Assembly: GCA_035651455.1 (NCBI GenBank)
Contig: DASRFR010000014.1
Span: forward strand, 1-51,168
Reading direction: 5' to 3'
Length of the DNA: 51,168 nt
Source of the DNA: DASRFR01 sp035651455
GTDB lineage: Bacteria; Acidobacteriota; Terriglobia; Terriglobales; Acidobacteriaceae
Below the pieces are notes generated by a model, which was given only the letters and a program-made list of their open reading frames with translations, did not search any database and had not been told where the DNA came from. Below, in pieces: positions 31,552 through 40,298 of the stretch. Position 1 is the first letter of the stretch. Each line of letters starts with the position of its first letter. A program made the translations under genes and the position numbers.

Positions 31552-32310
31552 CTACGTCTCCCTAATGCGGAACGCGCCCGGTGGTGGCCAGCCTGGCTGC
31601 ACATAGGAAAAATAGAGCGCGTCCAATTGTGCCCACAAGATGTCGCACTTGTCCCGCAATGCCTGGATGACGAGTTCCTGCTCGCTCCGGCTGCGCGCGT
31701 TCTCATACACGTAATTGATCGCGAATTGCGCGTCCTCCGGTGCTTGGTAAAGACGCGCCTCGAAATAATCAAGACCTCCGGAAAGCCACGGATAATGCTC
31801 TCGCATGCGCTCCATGCGAAGAGCAATCAGATCGCGCGAAAACAACTCGGTCAGCGATGATGCGACGGCTTCGAGCAGGGTACGGTTGCGCACCAGGTTC
31901 AGATATTCGTTAACCGCATACCGCGTTGCCGGAAGCACTTCTTCTCCCCGAGCTACCCGGTCCGTGTCCAGCCCTGTGACTTCAGCTAGCTTAAGCCATC
32001 GCTTGATGCCGCCGTCGGACTTCGCATCTCCGTCATGATCGACCACCCTTTTGCGCCATGCTCTACGGAACCCAGCATCTTCACTGCGCGAGAGGATGAT
32101 GGCGTCTTTGATGGGAATCCGGCTCTGGTAGTAATAGCGGTTGAGCGCCCACGCCTGTAGTTGGCCCCGCGTCAACTCGCCGCGATGCATCAGTTGGTGA
32201 AATGGGTGCTGGTGGTGGTAACGTTCTTCACCTACCTTGCGCAGGCTCGCCCGCAGTTCTTCATATGAAAGCAGCGGAGAATCACCTGCAGCTACAGTGT
32301 GAGTTGCCAT
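31552..32310 (-). CDS. pqqC: Pyrroloquinoline-quinone synthase PqqC
   Basis: A 252-residue cofactor-less oxidase that catalyses the last step of PQQ synthesis, ring closure with an eight-electron oxidation. Family features are RYHHQHPFHQLMHRGELTR, QAWALNRYYYQSRIPIKDA and WRKRVVDHDG, with the His/Tyr/Arg-rich active site and a helical bundle throughout. The ATG at 32310 (MATHTV) overlaps the end of pqqB by 19 bases. A start 21 bases upstream exists but would only add an unlikely leader. Second gene in pqqBCDE. Confidence 0.95.
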   Translation of the reverse strand: MATHTVAAGDSPLLSYEELRASLRKVGEERYHHQHPFHQLMHRGELTRGQLQAWALNRYYYQSRIPIKDAIILSRSEDAGFRRAWRKRVVDHDGDAKSDGGIKRWLKLAEVTGLDTDRVARGEEVLPATRYAVNEYLNLVRNRTLLEAVASSLTELFSRDLIALRMERMREHYPWLSGGLDYFEARLYQAPEDAQFAINYVYENARSRSEQELVIQALRDKCDILWAQLDALYFSYVQPGWPPPGAFRIRET

Positions 32311-33215
32311 CCGTCCTCCGCGATCTCCCACCCCGCTTCGCGGACCGCGCCGAACTCAGGCCCCGACTCGTCCAGCATGGGATTGGTGTTGTTAACATGA
32401 ATATAGATTTTACGCGGTCGCCTCAGCTTGCGCAGTGCGTGCAAACTGCCCTCCGGGGCTCCGACCGGCACGTGCCCCATTTCCTTGGCGCTCTGACCGC
32501 TGCCCTGCACCCGAATCAACTCATCTTCTGACCAGAAAGTTCCATCGAGCAGGATCACATTCGCCGCTTCCAATTGTGCCAGCAGCGACTCGGTGAGTTC
32601 AGGCACCGCCGGCGCGTAGACCAATTTCCCGCCGGAGTGTGATTCCAGCACAAGCCCCAGCAGGGCCTCGCTCGGAACCAGATTCGCGTCCCCTACAACG
32701 TATGACGGGTAACGTGTGCCCAGGCTCAACCCCGTGCATTTGAGACCCGAGTCTTCGCCGCTGGGAGTGCCGAGTGAGAAACTTTTTCCCGGCTGAATGG
32801 AATTGTAAACGACTTGGTTCGGAACCCGGTTCAGCATGCGAAACATGCTGTTGTGTTCTCGCAATATGTTGAGGACGGAAGGTGTCGCGTATACCTGCAA
32901 GGGCTGCAGTTCCCGCAGCAACAGCAGTCCGAGGACGTGGTCGAGGTCGGCGCTCGCCAGCACCGCTCCCGAAATAGGCGAATGGCGCACCCCATCCCCC
33001 GGCTGCAATTCAGCCGTATTCTCGATCTGGCGCCCGAGATCTGGGGAAGCTCCCAGCAGGAACCAAGAGGTTCCGTCCGCGCTGACCGCCAGTTGCGCCT
33101 GGGTTCGCGCTTTCCCTGGAAAATTGCCCGCGCGTACCGAACGGCAGTTCCGGCATCCGCAATTCCACTGTGGAAATCCCCCGCCGGCAGCCGACCCGAG
33201 AATCTTCACGTGCAT
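32292..33215 (-). CDS. pqqB: PQQ biosynthesis protein PqqB
   Basis: A 307-residue metallo-beta-lactamase-fold protein. The start MHVKILGSAAGGGFPQWNC and the later SADLDHVLGLLLLREL and VNNTNPMLDE are diagnostic of PqqB, which hydroxylates the Tyr of the crosslinked precursor. It is the first gene of the operon. The 164 bases to the divergent receiver-PAS gene contain no good ribosome binding site motif close to its ATG and no peptide with the expected Glu-x3-Tyr pattern of PqqA. Confidence 0.95.
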   Translation of the reverse strand: MHVKILGSAAGGGFPQWNCGCRNCRSVRAGNFPGKARTQAQLAVSADGTSWFLLGASPDLGRQIENTAELQPGDGVRHSPISGAVLASADLDHVLGLLLLRELQPLQVYATPSVLNILREHNSMFRMLNRVPNQVVYNSIQPGKSFSLGTPSGEDSGLKCTGLSLGTRYPSYVVGDANLVPSEALLGLVLESHSGGKLVYAPAVPELTESLLAQLEAANVILLDGTFWSEDELIRVQGSGQSAKEMGHVPVGAPEGSLHALRKLRRPRKIYIHVNNTNPMLDESGPEFGAVREAGWEIAEDGWQLTL

Positions 33216-33379
33216 GGGAACAGTTTACATGCCGTGCCTTGCGGCCCGTGTCGCGGGAAACACGTTGTGTGGTAAATTCCATTGCAGCTTACCTCGTCGG
33301 TCGACATCGCCTCCGTACCTCTCCGCCTCCGGCCGGGCAGCCTTGTAGAACGAGAGCGCATCCACATGGTGGCATCGAC

Positions 33380-34060
33380 ATGGCAGCGAGTCATACGATC
33401 CTTTGTATTGATGACGAGGAACTCGGGCTGCGCATCCGTAAAATGCTGTTGGAAAGCGAAGGGTTTCGTGTGCTGACCGCCACTAACGGCCAACAAGGAC
33501 TGGAAATGTTCCGCAGCAATCCCATTAATGCGGTGGTCCTCGACTACTCCATGCCGAAAATTAACGGCGCTATCGTTGCTGCGGAAATTAAGCGGCTACG
33601 TTCCCATATTCCAATTATCTTGCTCACCGCCCACCCGACTGCTCCTGACGATGTAAAAGCGAACATCGACGCTTTCGTGGAGAAGGGCCAGTCGCCGATA
33701 TTACTTTTGAACGCCCTGATGCGAGCTTTGCAGATGCCGGTGCACGCCCACCCCGAACTGGCGGGGAAATTCGTGGTTTTCGTCGACGCTGACCGTCGCT
33801 ACGTGGAGGTCACCGATGGCGTTTGTGAGTTGCTGGGCTACAGTCGTTCCGAATTGCTCGGCAAAACTATCGATGAGATCACTGCCCCCGAAATTCGCGA
33901 GCAAGTTCCCCGCTTGTTCCACCGCTATCGCGAGCGGGGACATCTCGAAGGAGAGTTTGTGCTGCGTCGCCGAGACGGCACGCGACTGGTGATTCACTAT
34001 GTGTCGACCGTCTTGCCCGACGGTTGCATGGCCGCACGCTGGGACCCCCTGGCTGCCTGA
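33380..34060 (+). CDS. Response regulator with receiver and PAS domains
   Basis: A 226-residue protein. The receiver has the acidic pair D11-D12 (CIDDEE), the phospho-acceptor D55 in VVLDYSMPK, Thr in LLTAHP and a Lys in VEKGQ. A PAS domain follows (about 131-226) with FVDADRRYVEVTDGVCELLGYSRSELLGKTIDEIT and a second half ending in RRRDGTRLVIHYVSTVLPDG. There is no output or kinase domain. It lies divergent to pqqB and could regulate the pqq operon, which is only positional inference. Confidence 0.88.
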   Translation: MAASHTILCIDDEELGLRIRKMLLESEGFRVLTATNGQQGLEMFRSNPINAVVLDYSMPKINGAIVAAEIKRLRSHIPIILLTAHPTAPDDVKANIDAFVEKGQSPILLLNALMRALQMPVHAHPELAGKFVVFVDADRRYVEVTDGVCELLGYSRSELLGKTIDEITAPEIREQVPRLFHRYRERGHLEGEFVLRRRDGTRLVIHYVSTVLPDGCMAARWDPLAA

Positions 34061-34074
34061 GATTCAGAATCCAG

Positions 34075-34311
34075 CTAATCCATATCTCCCAGGGAGCAAG
34101 CGCCCGGCCCGCGGGGGTCGCCGCAGGAACCACATGCGCCGGCAGGGGCCGACGAACTGGACGACACTCCCTTCGCCGCCACTGCGAACACCGATAGCTG
34201 TGGCGCTAGCTTCTTGCTGTGACACTTCGGGCACTCGGCTTTGTCCTTCCCGAAGACCAGCGCTTCAAACTCGTGATCGCATTCCTTGCAGACGTATTCG
34301 AATATCGGCAT
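34075..34311 (-). CDS. FmdB-type zinc ribbon protein
   Basis: A 78-residue protein beginning MPIFEYVCKECDHEFEAL, the signature of the FmdB/CxxC zinc ribbon family. Cys8, Cys11, Cys27 and Cys30 (CPKC) would hold one zinc. A Gly/Ser-rich tail follows with a second Cys group (CGSCGDPRGPGAC). The family is often described as regulatory; a specific role is not known. Confidence 0.85.
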   Translation of the reverse strand: MPIFEYVCKECDHEFEALVFGKDKAECPKCHSKKLAPQLSVFAVAAKGVSSSSSAPAGACGSCGDPRGPGACSLGDMD

Positions 34312-34381
34312 GACTTCCTCTCCCTTTTTCGCGCGGCGCTCCTGCGCCTGCGTGCTGCTGTGATTCTATTAAAATCAAAAC

Positions 34382-35380
34382 GTGGACGTTTCGCAATTCC
34401 CTGAAGGACAGGTCGTTTTTCGCCCTCGCCGTGGCCTTAGAGGAGGTCATCGGCAAACTCTCGCCGCATTTTTCCTTCTGCGCCGCTTTGCTTTGCCTCC
34501 TGGAGAGCAGCGTCTGGTCGAGGTCGAGCCTGGCATTCAGACATTATGTCACTGCCATTGGCAGCAGGACCGCTCCCATGCCCTGACCGTTCTTATTCTG
34601 CACGGACTCGAGGGCTCCAGCGATTCCGGTTACGTGAAGGGCCTTACCCAGAAGGCGTTTTCCGCAGGCATGAATGTCGTGCGCATGAATCAGCGCAACT
34701 GCGGAGGCACGGACCGGCTGGCTCCCACTCTGTATCACTCCGGCCGCTCGGGCGATGTAGCCAAGGTCACCGAAAACCTGATCGAGGTGGACGGGATCAC
34801 TAGTCTCGCTCTGGTTGGCTTTTCCATGGGCGGAAACCTGGTCCTGAAAACAGCCGGCGAGTGGGGCAGGGAGCCGCCTTCCGAATTGAGATGTGTTGCA
34901 ACGGTCTGCCCGGCGATGGATTTGGCGGCTTCAGCCGACGCCCTGCACGAGCCGGGAAATCGGTTGTACGAACTCTATTTCCTATGGAAACTCCGCCGCC
35001 GATTGCGCGCCAAAGCGCGCTTCTTCCCCGGACAATTCGATCCCAGACGCGCACGCGGGCTGACCAGCCTCCGCCAATTTGATGACCAGGTGACCGCGTA
35101 CTACTGCAATTTTCTCGGGGCCGACGATTATTACGCCCGGGCCGCGGCATCCAATGTCATTCACCAGATTGCCGTCCCCACTTTGATCGTGCACGCGGCC
35201 AACGATCCTTTTATTCGTGTGCTTCCCGAAACCCGCAGAAAAATGTTATGCAACCCCAATATCCGCTTCGTCGAAACCGAAGACGGAGGCCATTGCTCGT
35301 TTATCGGCCAGCGTGACGGCAATGACGGACACTGGGCAGAAAACCAGGTTATCCATTTCCTCACATCGTTTCTGCCTTGA
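34382..35380 (+). CDS. YheT-like alpha/beta hydrolase
   Basis: A 332-residue cytoplasmic hydrolase. Seen are the N-terminal GLRGGHRQTLAAFF motif of the YheT/UPF0017 group, LHGLEGSSDSGYV, MNQRNCGGTD and the nucleophile S148 in GFSMGGNLVLK, with the acid in HAANDPFIRV and His in EDGGHCSF. Substrate unknown; relatives include carboxylesterases acting on lipids. The GTG start at 34382 is taken as the only plausible initiator. The gene ends 83 bases before the TPM gene start. Confidence 0.88.
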   Translation: MDVSQFPEGQVVFRPRRGLRGGHRQTLAAFFLLRRFALPPGEQRLVEVEPGIQTLCHCHWQQDRSHALTVLILHGLEGSSDSGYVKGLTQKAFSAGMNVVRMNQRNCGGTDRLAPTLYHSGRSGDVAKVTENLIEVDGITSLALVGFSMGGNLVLKTAGEWGREPPSELRCVATVCPAMDLAASADALHEPGNRLYELYFLWKLRRRLRAKARFFPGQFDPRRARGLTSLRQFDDQVTAYYCNFLGADDYYARAAASNVIHQIAVPTLIVHAANDPFIRVLPETRRKMLCNPNIRFVETEDGGHCSFIGQRDGNDGHWAENQVIHFLTSFLP

Positions 35381-35463
35381 GTTTCAGCGCTCTCATATGC
35401 GGGATAAACTCTCGCGCAGGCCCGTCACCGCGCTCTGAATTTTCTCTCCTGTACAATCGAGGC

Positions 35464-36234
35464 GTGCGAAAGGGCACGCAAATCGCGCTCATCGTTCTTG
35501 TTTTTGCCTTTTCTCTTCGCGCCGAGCCGGTTTCGCAGCTCAATGCGACCGGCTACGTCAACGACTTCGCGCATATTCTCTCACCCGACACTGTCGCGCA
35601 ACTCACCAACATCTGCGATCAACTGGATCACAAAGCGCAAGCACAAGTGGCCGTGGTAAGCATCAATTCGCTCGATGGCGGAGACGTTTTCGACGACTCA
35701 GTGAAGCTCTACCAGAAGTGGGGCATCGGGCAAAAAGGTAAAGATCGGGGCGTTCTCATCCTGCTGGCCAAAGAGGATCGCAAGTACTGGATCACAGTCG
35801 GATACGGCCTCGAGTCCATCCTGCCCGACGGCAAAGTCGGCGGGTTCGGGCGCGAAGCCGTCCCTTACCTGAAGACGGGAGACTACGATTCCGCCGTAAA
35901 GTTGATGACCATGCGGGTGGCCGACACCATTGCGCAAGACGCGGGCATCTCGCTTACCGGAATGGAAGCCCGGCCTTCAACACCGCAGGAGCGCCCGCAG
36001 GACACCCCGGTTTCGCTGGGCACAATCATCTTCTGGATCGTTATCATTCTCATTGTCCTTGCTACCCCTCTGCGCAAAGTTCTTTTCTGGTGGTTGCTCT
36101 TTGGCGGAGGGAGGGGCGGAGGTTCCTCCCGTGGTGGTAGTTGGGGTGGCGGTGGTTTTGGCGGGGGCGGCGGTGGATTCGGAGGCTTTGGCGGCGGAAG
36201 TACCGGAGGCGGCGGCGCCGGGGGCAGTTGGTGA
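35464..36234 (+). CDS. TPM domain membrane protein (YgcG-like)
   Basis: A 256-residue protein with a short signal (QIALIVLVFAFSLRAEP), a TPM domain (about 30-150; GYVNDFAHILSPDTVAQL, WGIGQKGKDRGVLILLAKEDRKYWITVGYGLE), a transmembrane helix (about 180-205) and a C-terminal tail of about 45 residues made almost wholly of Gly and Ser. TPM proteins often act together with LemA; here a LemA gene lies about 0.9 kb downstream. The GTG at 35464 is the likely start; upstream frame to 35377 has unlikely sequence. Confidence 0.85.
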   Translation: MRKGTQIALIVLVFAFSLRAEPVSQLNATGYVNDFAHILSPDTVAQLTNICDQLDHKAQAQVAVVSINSLDGGDVFDDSVKLYQKWGIGQKGKDRGVLILLAKEDRKYWITVGYGLESILPDGKVGGFGREAVPYLKTGDYDSAVKLMTMRVADTIAQDAGISLTGMEARPSTPQERPQDTPVSLGTIIFWIVIILIVLATPLRKVLFWWLLFGGGRGGGSSRGGSWGGGGFGGGGGGFGGFGGGSTGGGGAGGSW

Positions 36235-36302
36235 TCGATCGCCGCAAGCTGGAAGGAAGCTTACAGCTGAGACGTGACTAACGTTAAGAAAGCCGGCATA
36301 CT

Positions 36303-37043
36303 ATGGCGGAAAGCAAAATCATTCCACGAGACAAGCTCGACGAACTCGTCCGGCGTCTGCGCGATGCCGCTGCAACCAACCTTCAGAGCGTCATCCTTTA
36401 CGGCTCGGCCGTGACCGGCGATTTCGATCCCCAATATTCGGACCTGAACCTGCTCTGTGTTCTTCGCGCTTCATCATTCGCAGCTCTCGAGCAGATCGCT
36501 CCTGCTGTGGCCTGGTGGCACAAGCAGAAGCAGCGCCCGCCTCTCATCATGACCCGCGAAGAACTGGAACGATCAGCGGACGTCTTTTCTATCGAATTCA
36601 CGGATATGCGTGCCCATTACAACGTCTTGTTTGGCGACGATGTCCTGCAACCCCTGCACATTCCTCTCGACTTTCACCGCGCGCAGGTGGAATATGAGCT
36701 GCGCGAAAAGCTCATCTTGCTCCGGCAGAGTTTGATCCTGGCCGGTGGCAAGGAAGACCAGCTTTGGCAGATTCTGACCCGCGCTCTGCCTTCGTTTGCT
36801 ACCCTGTTTCGCCACGCCTTGATTGCCACTGGAGAGCGCGCACCTGACAGCAAGCGCGACAGCATCAGCATTCTCGCCGATCGCTTCCGCTTCGATCCTG
36901 AAGTTTTCCAGCAAGTGCTCGATATTCGCGAGCACAAGCGGCAGGCCAAGACGCAGAATGTCCGCGATATTGCTGCCCGCTATCTGGCGGCCGTTGAGCA
37001 CGTAACTGCTGCCGTTGATCTAAGCCTGGATTCGGCTAGTTAG
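36303..37043 (+). CDS. Nucleotidyltransferase-domain protein
   Basis: A 246-residue protein with a polymerase-beta-type nucleotidyltransferase core: VILYGSAVTGDFDPQYSDLNLLCVL. The GS motif (G34, S35) is present, but the DxD is D47-L-N49, so the second metal ligand is Asn. This may abolish or change activity. The rest is a helical substrate or partner domain. It sits between the TPM and LemA genes on the same strand, an uncommon insertion, and could act on one of them or be a fortuitous neighbour. Confidence 0.8.
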   Translation: MAESKIIPRDKLDELVRRLRDAAATNLQSVILYGSAVTGDFDPQYSDLNLLCVLRASSFAALEQIAPAVAWWHKQKQRPPLIMTREELERSADVFSIEFTDMRAHYNVLFGDDVLQPLHIPLDFHRAQVEYELREKLILLRQSLILAGGKEDQLWQILTRALPSFATLFRHALIATGERAPDSKRDSISILADRFRFDPEVFQQVLDIREHKRQAKTQNVRDIAARYLAAVEHVTAAVDLSLDSAS

Positions 37044-37101
37044 GCGCGTAGCCGTGGGCTAACGGAGTCCGCTCACGATATGATCTGCATAGGAGAACAC
37101 G

Positions 37102-37719
37102 ATGAGCAAAGTATTGATCGTGATTGTGGTTCTCGTATTAATTGCATTATTCGCCTTTGGACAGTACGTGAGCGTGCGCAACACGCTGGTCGCGAAGAAT
37201 GAGGGCGTGAAAGCTGCCTGGTCGCAGGTCGATATTGTGCTGCAACGCCGCGCCGATCTCATTCCTAACCTGGTGGAAACAGTCAAAGGATACGCGCAGC
37301 AGGAGCAAACCGTATTCGGAGATATCGCGAAGGCACGTTCCACGTTGCTCTCCGCCGCGCCTCCAGCTGCGAAGATCGCTGCCAACCAGCAACTCGACGG
37401 CGCCCTTGGACGCCTGTTGGCGATCGCCGAAAACTATCCGCAATTGAAATCCAATGAAAACTTTATGCGACTCCAGGACGAGCTTGCCGGAACTGAGAAC
37501 CGCATTTCCGTGGAGCGCATGCGGTATAACCAGACTTTGCAGGACTACAACACCTACGTCCAGCAATTTCCCAACAACTTCTTCGCGAAGTTTGCAGGAT
37601 TCCAGCCCAATAACGCGTACTTTGCGGCCAGTGAAGGGTCACGGGAAGTGCCCAAGGTAAATTTCGGAAATCCCGGTACGGCGCAGCAGCCGGCTCCTCA
37701 GCCCGCGCCCGCGCGGTAG
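37102..37719 (+). CDS. lemA: LemA family protein
   Basis: A 205-residue protein with an N-terminal transmembrane helix (VLIVIVVLVLIALFAFG) and the LemA helical domain: VRNTLVAKNEGVKAAWSQVDIVLQRRADLIPNLVETVKGYAQQE, KARSTLLSA and RLLAIAENYPQLKSNENFMRLQDELAGTENRIS. The Pro/Gln-rich tail is low complexity. LemA and TPM proteins are usually neighbours and are thought to form membrane assemblies, but the function is not settled. Confidence 0.92.
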   Translation: MSKVLIVIVVLVLIALFAFGQYVSVRNTLVAKNEGVKAAWSQVDIVLQRRADLIPNLVETVKGYAQQEQTVFGDIAKARSTLLSAAPPAAKIAANQQLDGALGRLLAIAENYPQLKSNENFMRLQDELAGTENRISVERMRYNQTLQDYNTYVQQFPNNFFAKFAGFQPNNAYFAASEGSREVPKVNFGNPGTAQQPAPQPAPAR

Positions 37720-37986
37720 TCACTGGCGGCGTTGGCGCGTTAAGCTGCGAAGCGATCAACTTTCGCCGCCGCAAAGGACATTTGCGTCTCGACGGCAGAG
37801 CCTAATTTGTATTTCGATCAGCTCTGAACTTCCGGCGTGGGCGTCTGATTTTGCACCATTCCTGTGGCATTGACGACCGCTGCCGGCCAGCGTAGCGTGT
37901 TGGCGTTCCCAACCCGGTAGAACTTGCGTCGCGAAAAGACGGCGACTTTCCTTTCACCCTTCAACTGCTCGAAAGGAGATTTCCCC

Positions 37987-38310
37987 ATGTTCACACGCGT
38001 TGTTGAAATCACCAGCAAGACCGGAAAAGCGAACGAAGTAGCCAATGCCATCCATGAGAAAGTCCTTCCAATTCTCAAACAACAGAACGGCTTTCTTGAC
38101 GAACTGGTTCTGACTTCCGAGACAGAGCCCGACCAAGTGATCTCGGTTAGCCTCTGGAAAACCCGGGAAGATGCGGAGCGTTATCATCGCGAGCAGTATT
38201 CCAGGATTTCCGACATGCTCTCGCACCTTCTCAACCAGCCGCCCCAGGTGCGCACTTTCAACGTTTACACGTCGACTACTCACCGCATTGCTGCTGGGAA
38301 AGCCGCATAG
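37987..38310 (+). CDS. Antibiotic biosynthesis monooxygenase (ABM)-domain protein
   Basis: A 107-residue, single-domain protein with the ABM ferredoxin-like fold: VVEITSKTGKANEVANAIHEKVLPIL, FLDELVLTSETEPDQVISVSLWKTREDAERYHR and SRISDMLSHLL. ABM proteins include heme or polyketide monooxygenases and small dimeric enzymes of unknown role. AAAGGAG precedes the ATG. Standing alone, its substrate is unknown. Confidence 0.8.
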   Translation: MFTRVVEITSKTGKANEVANAIHEKVLPILKQQNGFLDELVLTSETEPDQVISVSLWKTREDAERYHREQYSRISDMLSHLLNQPPQVRTFNVYTSTTHRIAAGKAA

Positions 38311-38364
38311 GGCAGCCCACTGTACCCGATGAAAGGTGGCGTGCCGAGCTCCACCTTTTCATTT

Positions 38365-39009
38365 ATGCGGAGCCCGCTCCATTCGCCTCAACTCTCAGTC
38401 CCGGCGACAGGCCTCGCGGCAGTTTATGATGTTGCGGTGCAGGTAGATTTCGCCATTGAATTGGGGCGCGATGACGAGGTCCTCGATTTTCCCTGGTCGG
38501 CTCCCGGCCAGGGTCTTTACTACCACGATCTGAAGCATAATCCCGGGCTGCTGGCGAAGATTACCGAGGCCGAGCGCGTCCCCGAGCTGGGACCCTTTTT
38601 AATCGCTATCAATTCTTCCCCCAGCATCCTGCAGAGCGTTAAATGCGATGTCTGGACATCGAGCGAGCTTAGTCCCGAAGATGAGATTTTCGGCTTTTCC
38701 TGGAAGTTCTCTTCCTATGTCGACCTGCTCTTTGCCAGTCCGGAGCGGCGGCTTTCCCTTGCTGACCACGAGCGTGTTGCCCAGCGCATCACCGAGTTGC
38801 TTAAGCGAGTGCCAGACATCCCGGTCGCCGCTGAATTTCTGGTGCGGCGCTGTTATGACCATTCTGCCGGCCCAGCAGTCGCGGGCTTCTATATCACATT
38901 TTACCTATTCGGATATGGCGCGGACGAGATGGCCGCGCGCCGCCAGTGGGCCATTGGCCTGCAACTTGTTGAGAGTGCGGTGAAGCAGATGCGGAACGCC
39001 GATTCTTAG
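38365..39009 (+). CDS. Hypothetical protein of unknown function
   Basis: A soluble, mixed alpha/beta protein of about 214 residues. Nothing in it matches a family I recognise. Notable stretches are DFPWSAPGQGLYYHDLKHNPGLL, SFSKF-like aromatic segments and a C-terminal helical part ending AVKQMRNADS. No signal peptide or membrane helix is seen. The start is uncertain: ATG at 38365 or an upstream ATG at 38329, neither with a strong ribosome binding site. Confidence 0.55.
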   Translation: MRSPLHSPQLSVPATGLAAVYDVAVQVDFAIELGRDDEVLDFPWSAPGQGLYYHDLKHNPGLLAKITEAERVPELGPFLIAINSSPSILQSVKCDVWTSSELSPEDEIFGFSWKFSSYVDLLFASPERRLSLADHERVAQRITELLKRVPDIPVAAEFLVRRCYDHSAGPAVAGFYITFYLFGYGADEMAARRQWAIGLQLVESAVKQMRNADS

Positions 39010-39047
39010 CGCGCGCAGCGCTACAGCTCGCAGATTCAAGCGAAAAG

Positions 39048-40181
39048 CTACGACGGTTGCGTCGCCTCGCGTTTCTGCGGCTGCAACTGCACGCCCCACT
39101 GCATGCCTTTCAATTTTGTGCGCAGCAATGAGACCAGCAGCATCGCCGTGAAGATGATCAAAAGGCCCAGTGACGCGGAAGCGATGCTCTGGCTTTTCTT
39201 GTGCAGAATGGAAAAGCGTCCGTACACAAACTCGATGTGGAGCCAGTAAACCAGCAGCGACGTTTGGCCCATTTGGATGAGTGGACTGAAACCCCACCTT
39301 CCCGCACCCCAACGGCACCAGGCATACGCGCCCAGCACGATCACCAGCAACATTCCTGCCCGCATCAGGAAAAAATTCGGGCTGGTGTGCCAGTAATCGT
39401 AAATTGCGTACCAGTGCCAGGAACTGTGATCGAACCAGCGCGCTAATCCGATCAGCAGCACTCCTGCAGCGCCCGCAAGCGCCAGCAATTTGCCCGGCTG
39501 TTGTCGGCTCCAGTCGGCCAGCATAATGAATCCCAGCGCGAGTCCCGCGAAAGCGAAAGCAGTCCAGGGGAAGATGGGAAACAGCCATGGTTGCGGTTGG
39601 CCCAGGTTGTGCACGCCGTTGATGTACGACTCTAGCGGCCATGGCAGTCCCGGCAAGCGCCAGGTTGTCCACAGCAACGGGCAGAGCAATGAAATAATTG
39701 CTGCCACGGTCACCGCTGCGGCGATCAGTCGCGCCCGGATCTTGGAACCCTGGCTCACGGCCAGCGTTATCCAGCACATCATGCCCATCAGCATCATGGA
39801 AACGCCGATTGTGTTCAGGATGTCGACCCGAAGCAAATCGCTCCACGGCGCCCACCCCAGCGCAATCAGGAATTCCTGCAGTCGGAACAGAAGCCCGAGG
39901 GCGAAGATTTCAGCGCCGCGCTTGATCGTCGTTCGGGCAATCTGCGCGGGAGGCAATCCCTTCATCCGCAGCTTGTCTGTCACCAAGGCAAATGACACTC
40001 CCGCCAGGAAAAGAAATAGCGGCGCCGGCAGGGTTCCGCCCAACTGCGACCACATGAAGAACGTGCTCTTGCGGGCTTCCGGCCCGAGCCACGCGTCGTA
40101 GCAGTGCGTCTGGAACATCAGCACACACGCCAGCCCGCGCATCCAGTCTATATAGTCCAGCCGGGATTTAACCGCGGCCAT
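39048..40181 (-). CDS. Heparan-alpha-glucosaminide acetyltransferase-like membrane protein (DUF1624/DUF5009 type)
   Basis: A 377-residue protein with about ten hydrophobic helices. The N-terminal signature LDYIDWMRGLACVLMFQTHCYDAW, with the conserved Arg/His-containing first helix, and LFLFLAGVSFALVTD followed by IKRGAEIFALGLLFRL mark this membrane acyltransferase superfamily. Members move acyl groups onto sugars or amino sugars across the membrane. The acceptor cannot be named. Confidence 0.75.
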   Translation of the reverse strand: MAAVKSRLDYIDWMRGLACVLMFQTHCYDAWLGPEARKSTFFMWSQLGGTLPAPLFLFLAGVSFALVTDKLRMKGLPPAQIARTTIKRGAEIFALGLLFRLQEFLIALGWAPWSDLLRVDILNTIGVSMMLMGMMCWITLAVSQGSKIRARLIAAAVTVAAIISLLCPLLWTTWRLPGLPWPLESYINGVHNLGQPQPWLFPIFPWTAFAFAGLALGFIMLADWSRQQPGKLLALAGAAGVLLIGLARWFDHSSWHWYAIYDYWHTSPNFFLMRAGMLLVIVLGAYAWCRWGAGRWGFSPLIQMGQTSLLVYWLHIEFVYGRFSILHKKSQSIASASLGLLIIFTAMLLVSLLRTKLKGMQWGVQLQPQKREATQPS

Positions 40182-40298
40182 GAGCGCAAAGGAGAGAACT
40201 CTGGCGTTCAGGCTGCCAGGTCAGAAGCCCGCAGTATAGGCCATCTCGGCGTTAAATGTGAGTTTCTTCCGGGGATTAGGGATGCAGTCGCGAATGCT

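Noticed and set aside
33206..33340. Small minus-strand peptide with EVSCNGIY as a possible PqqA
   Set aside because: The spacing between Glu and Tyr is wrong (PqqA needs Glu-x3-Tyr) and there is no flanking match to PqqA.
36100..36234. Gly-codon repeats that might be a tandem DNA repeat or CRISPR
   Set aside because: They are in frame in the TPM protein and encode a Gly/Ser tail with irregular units and no spacers.
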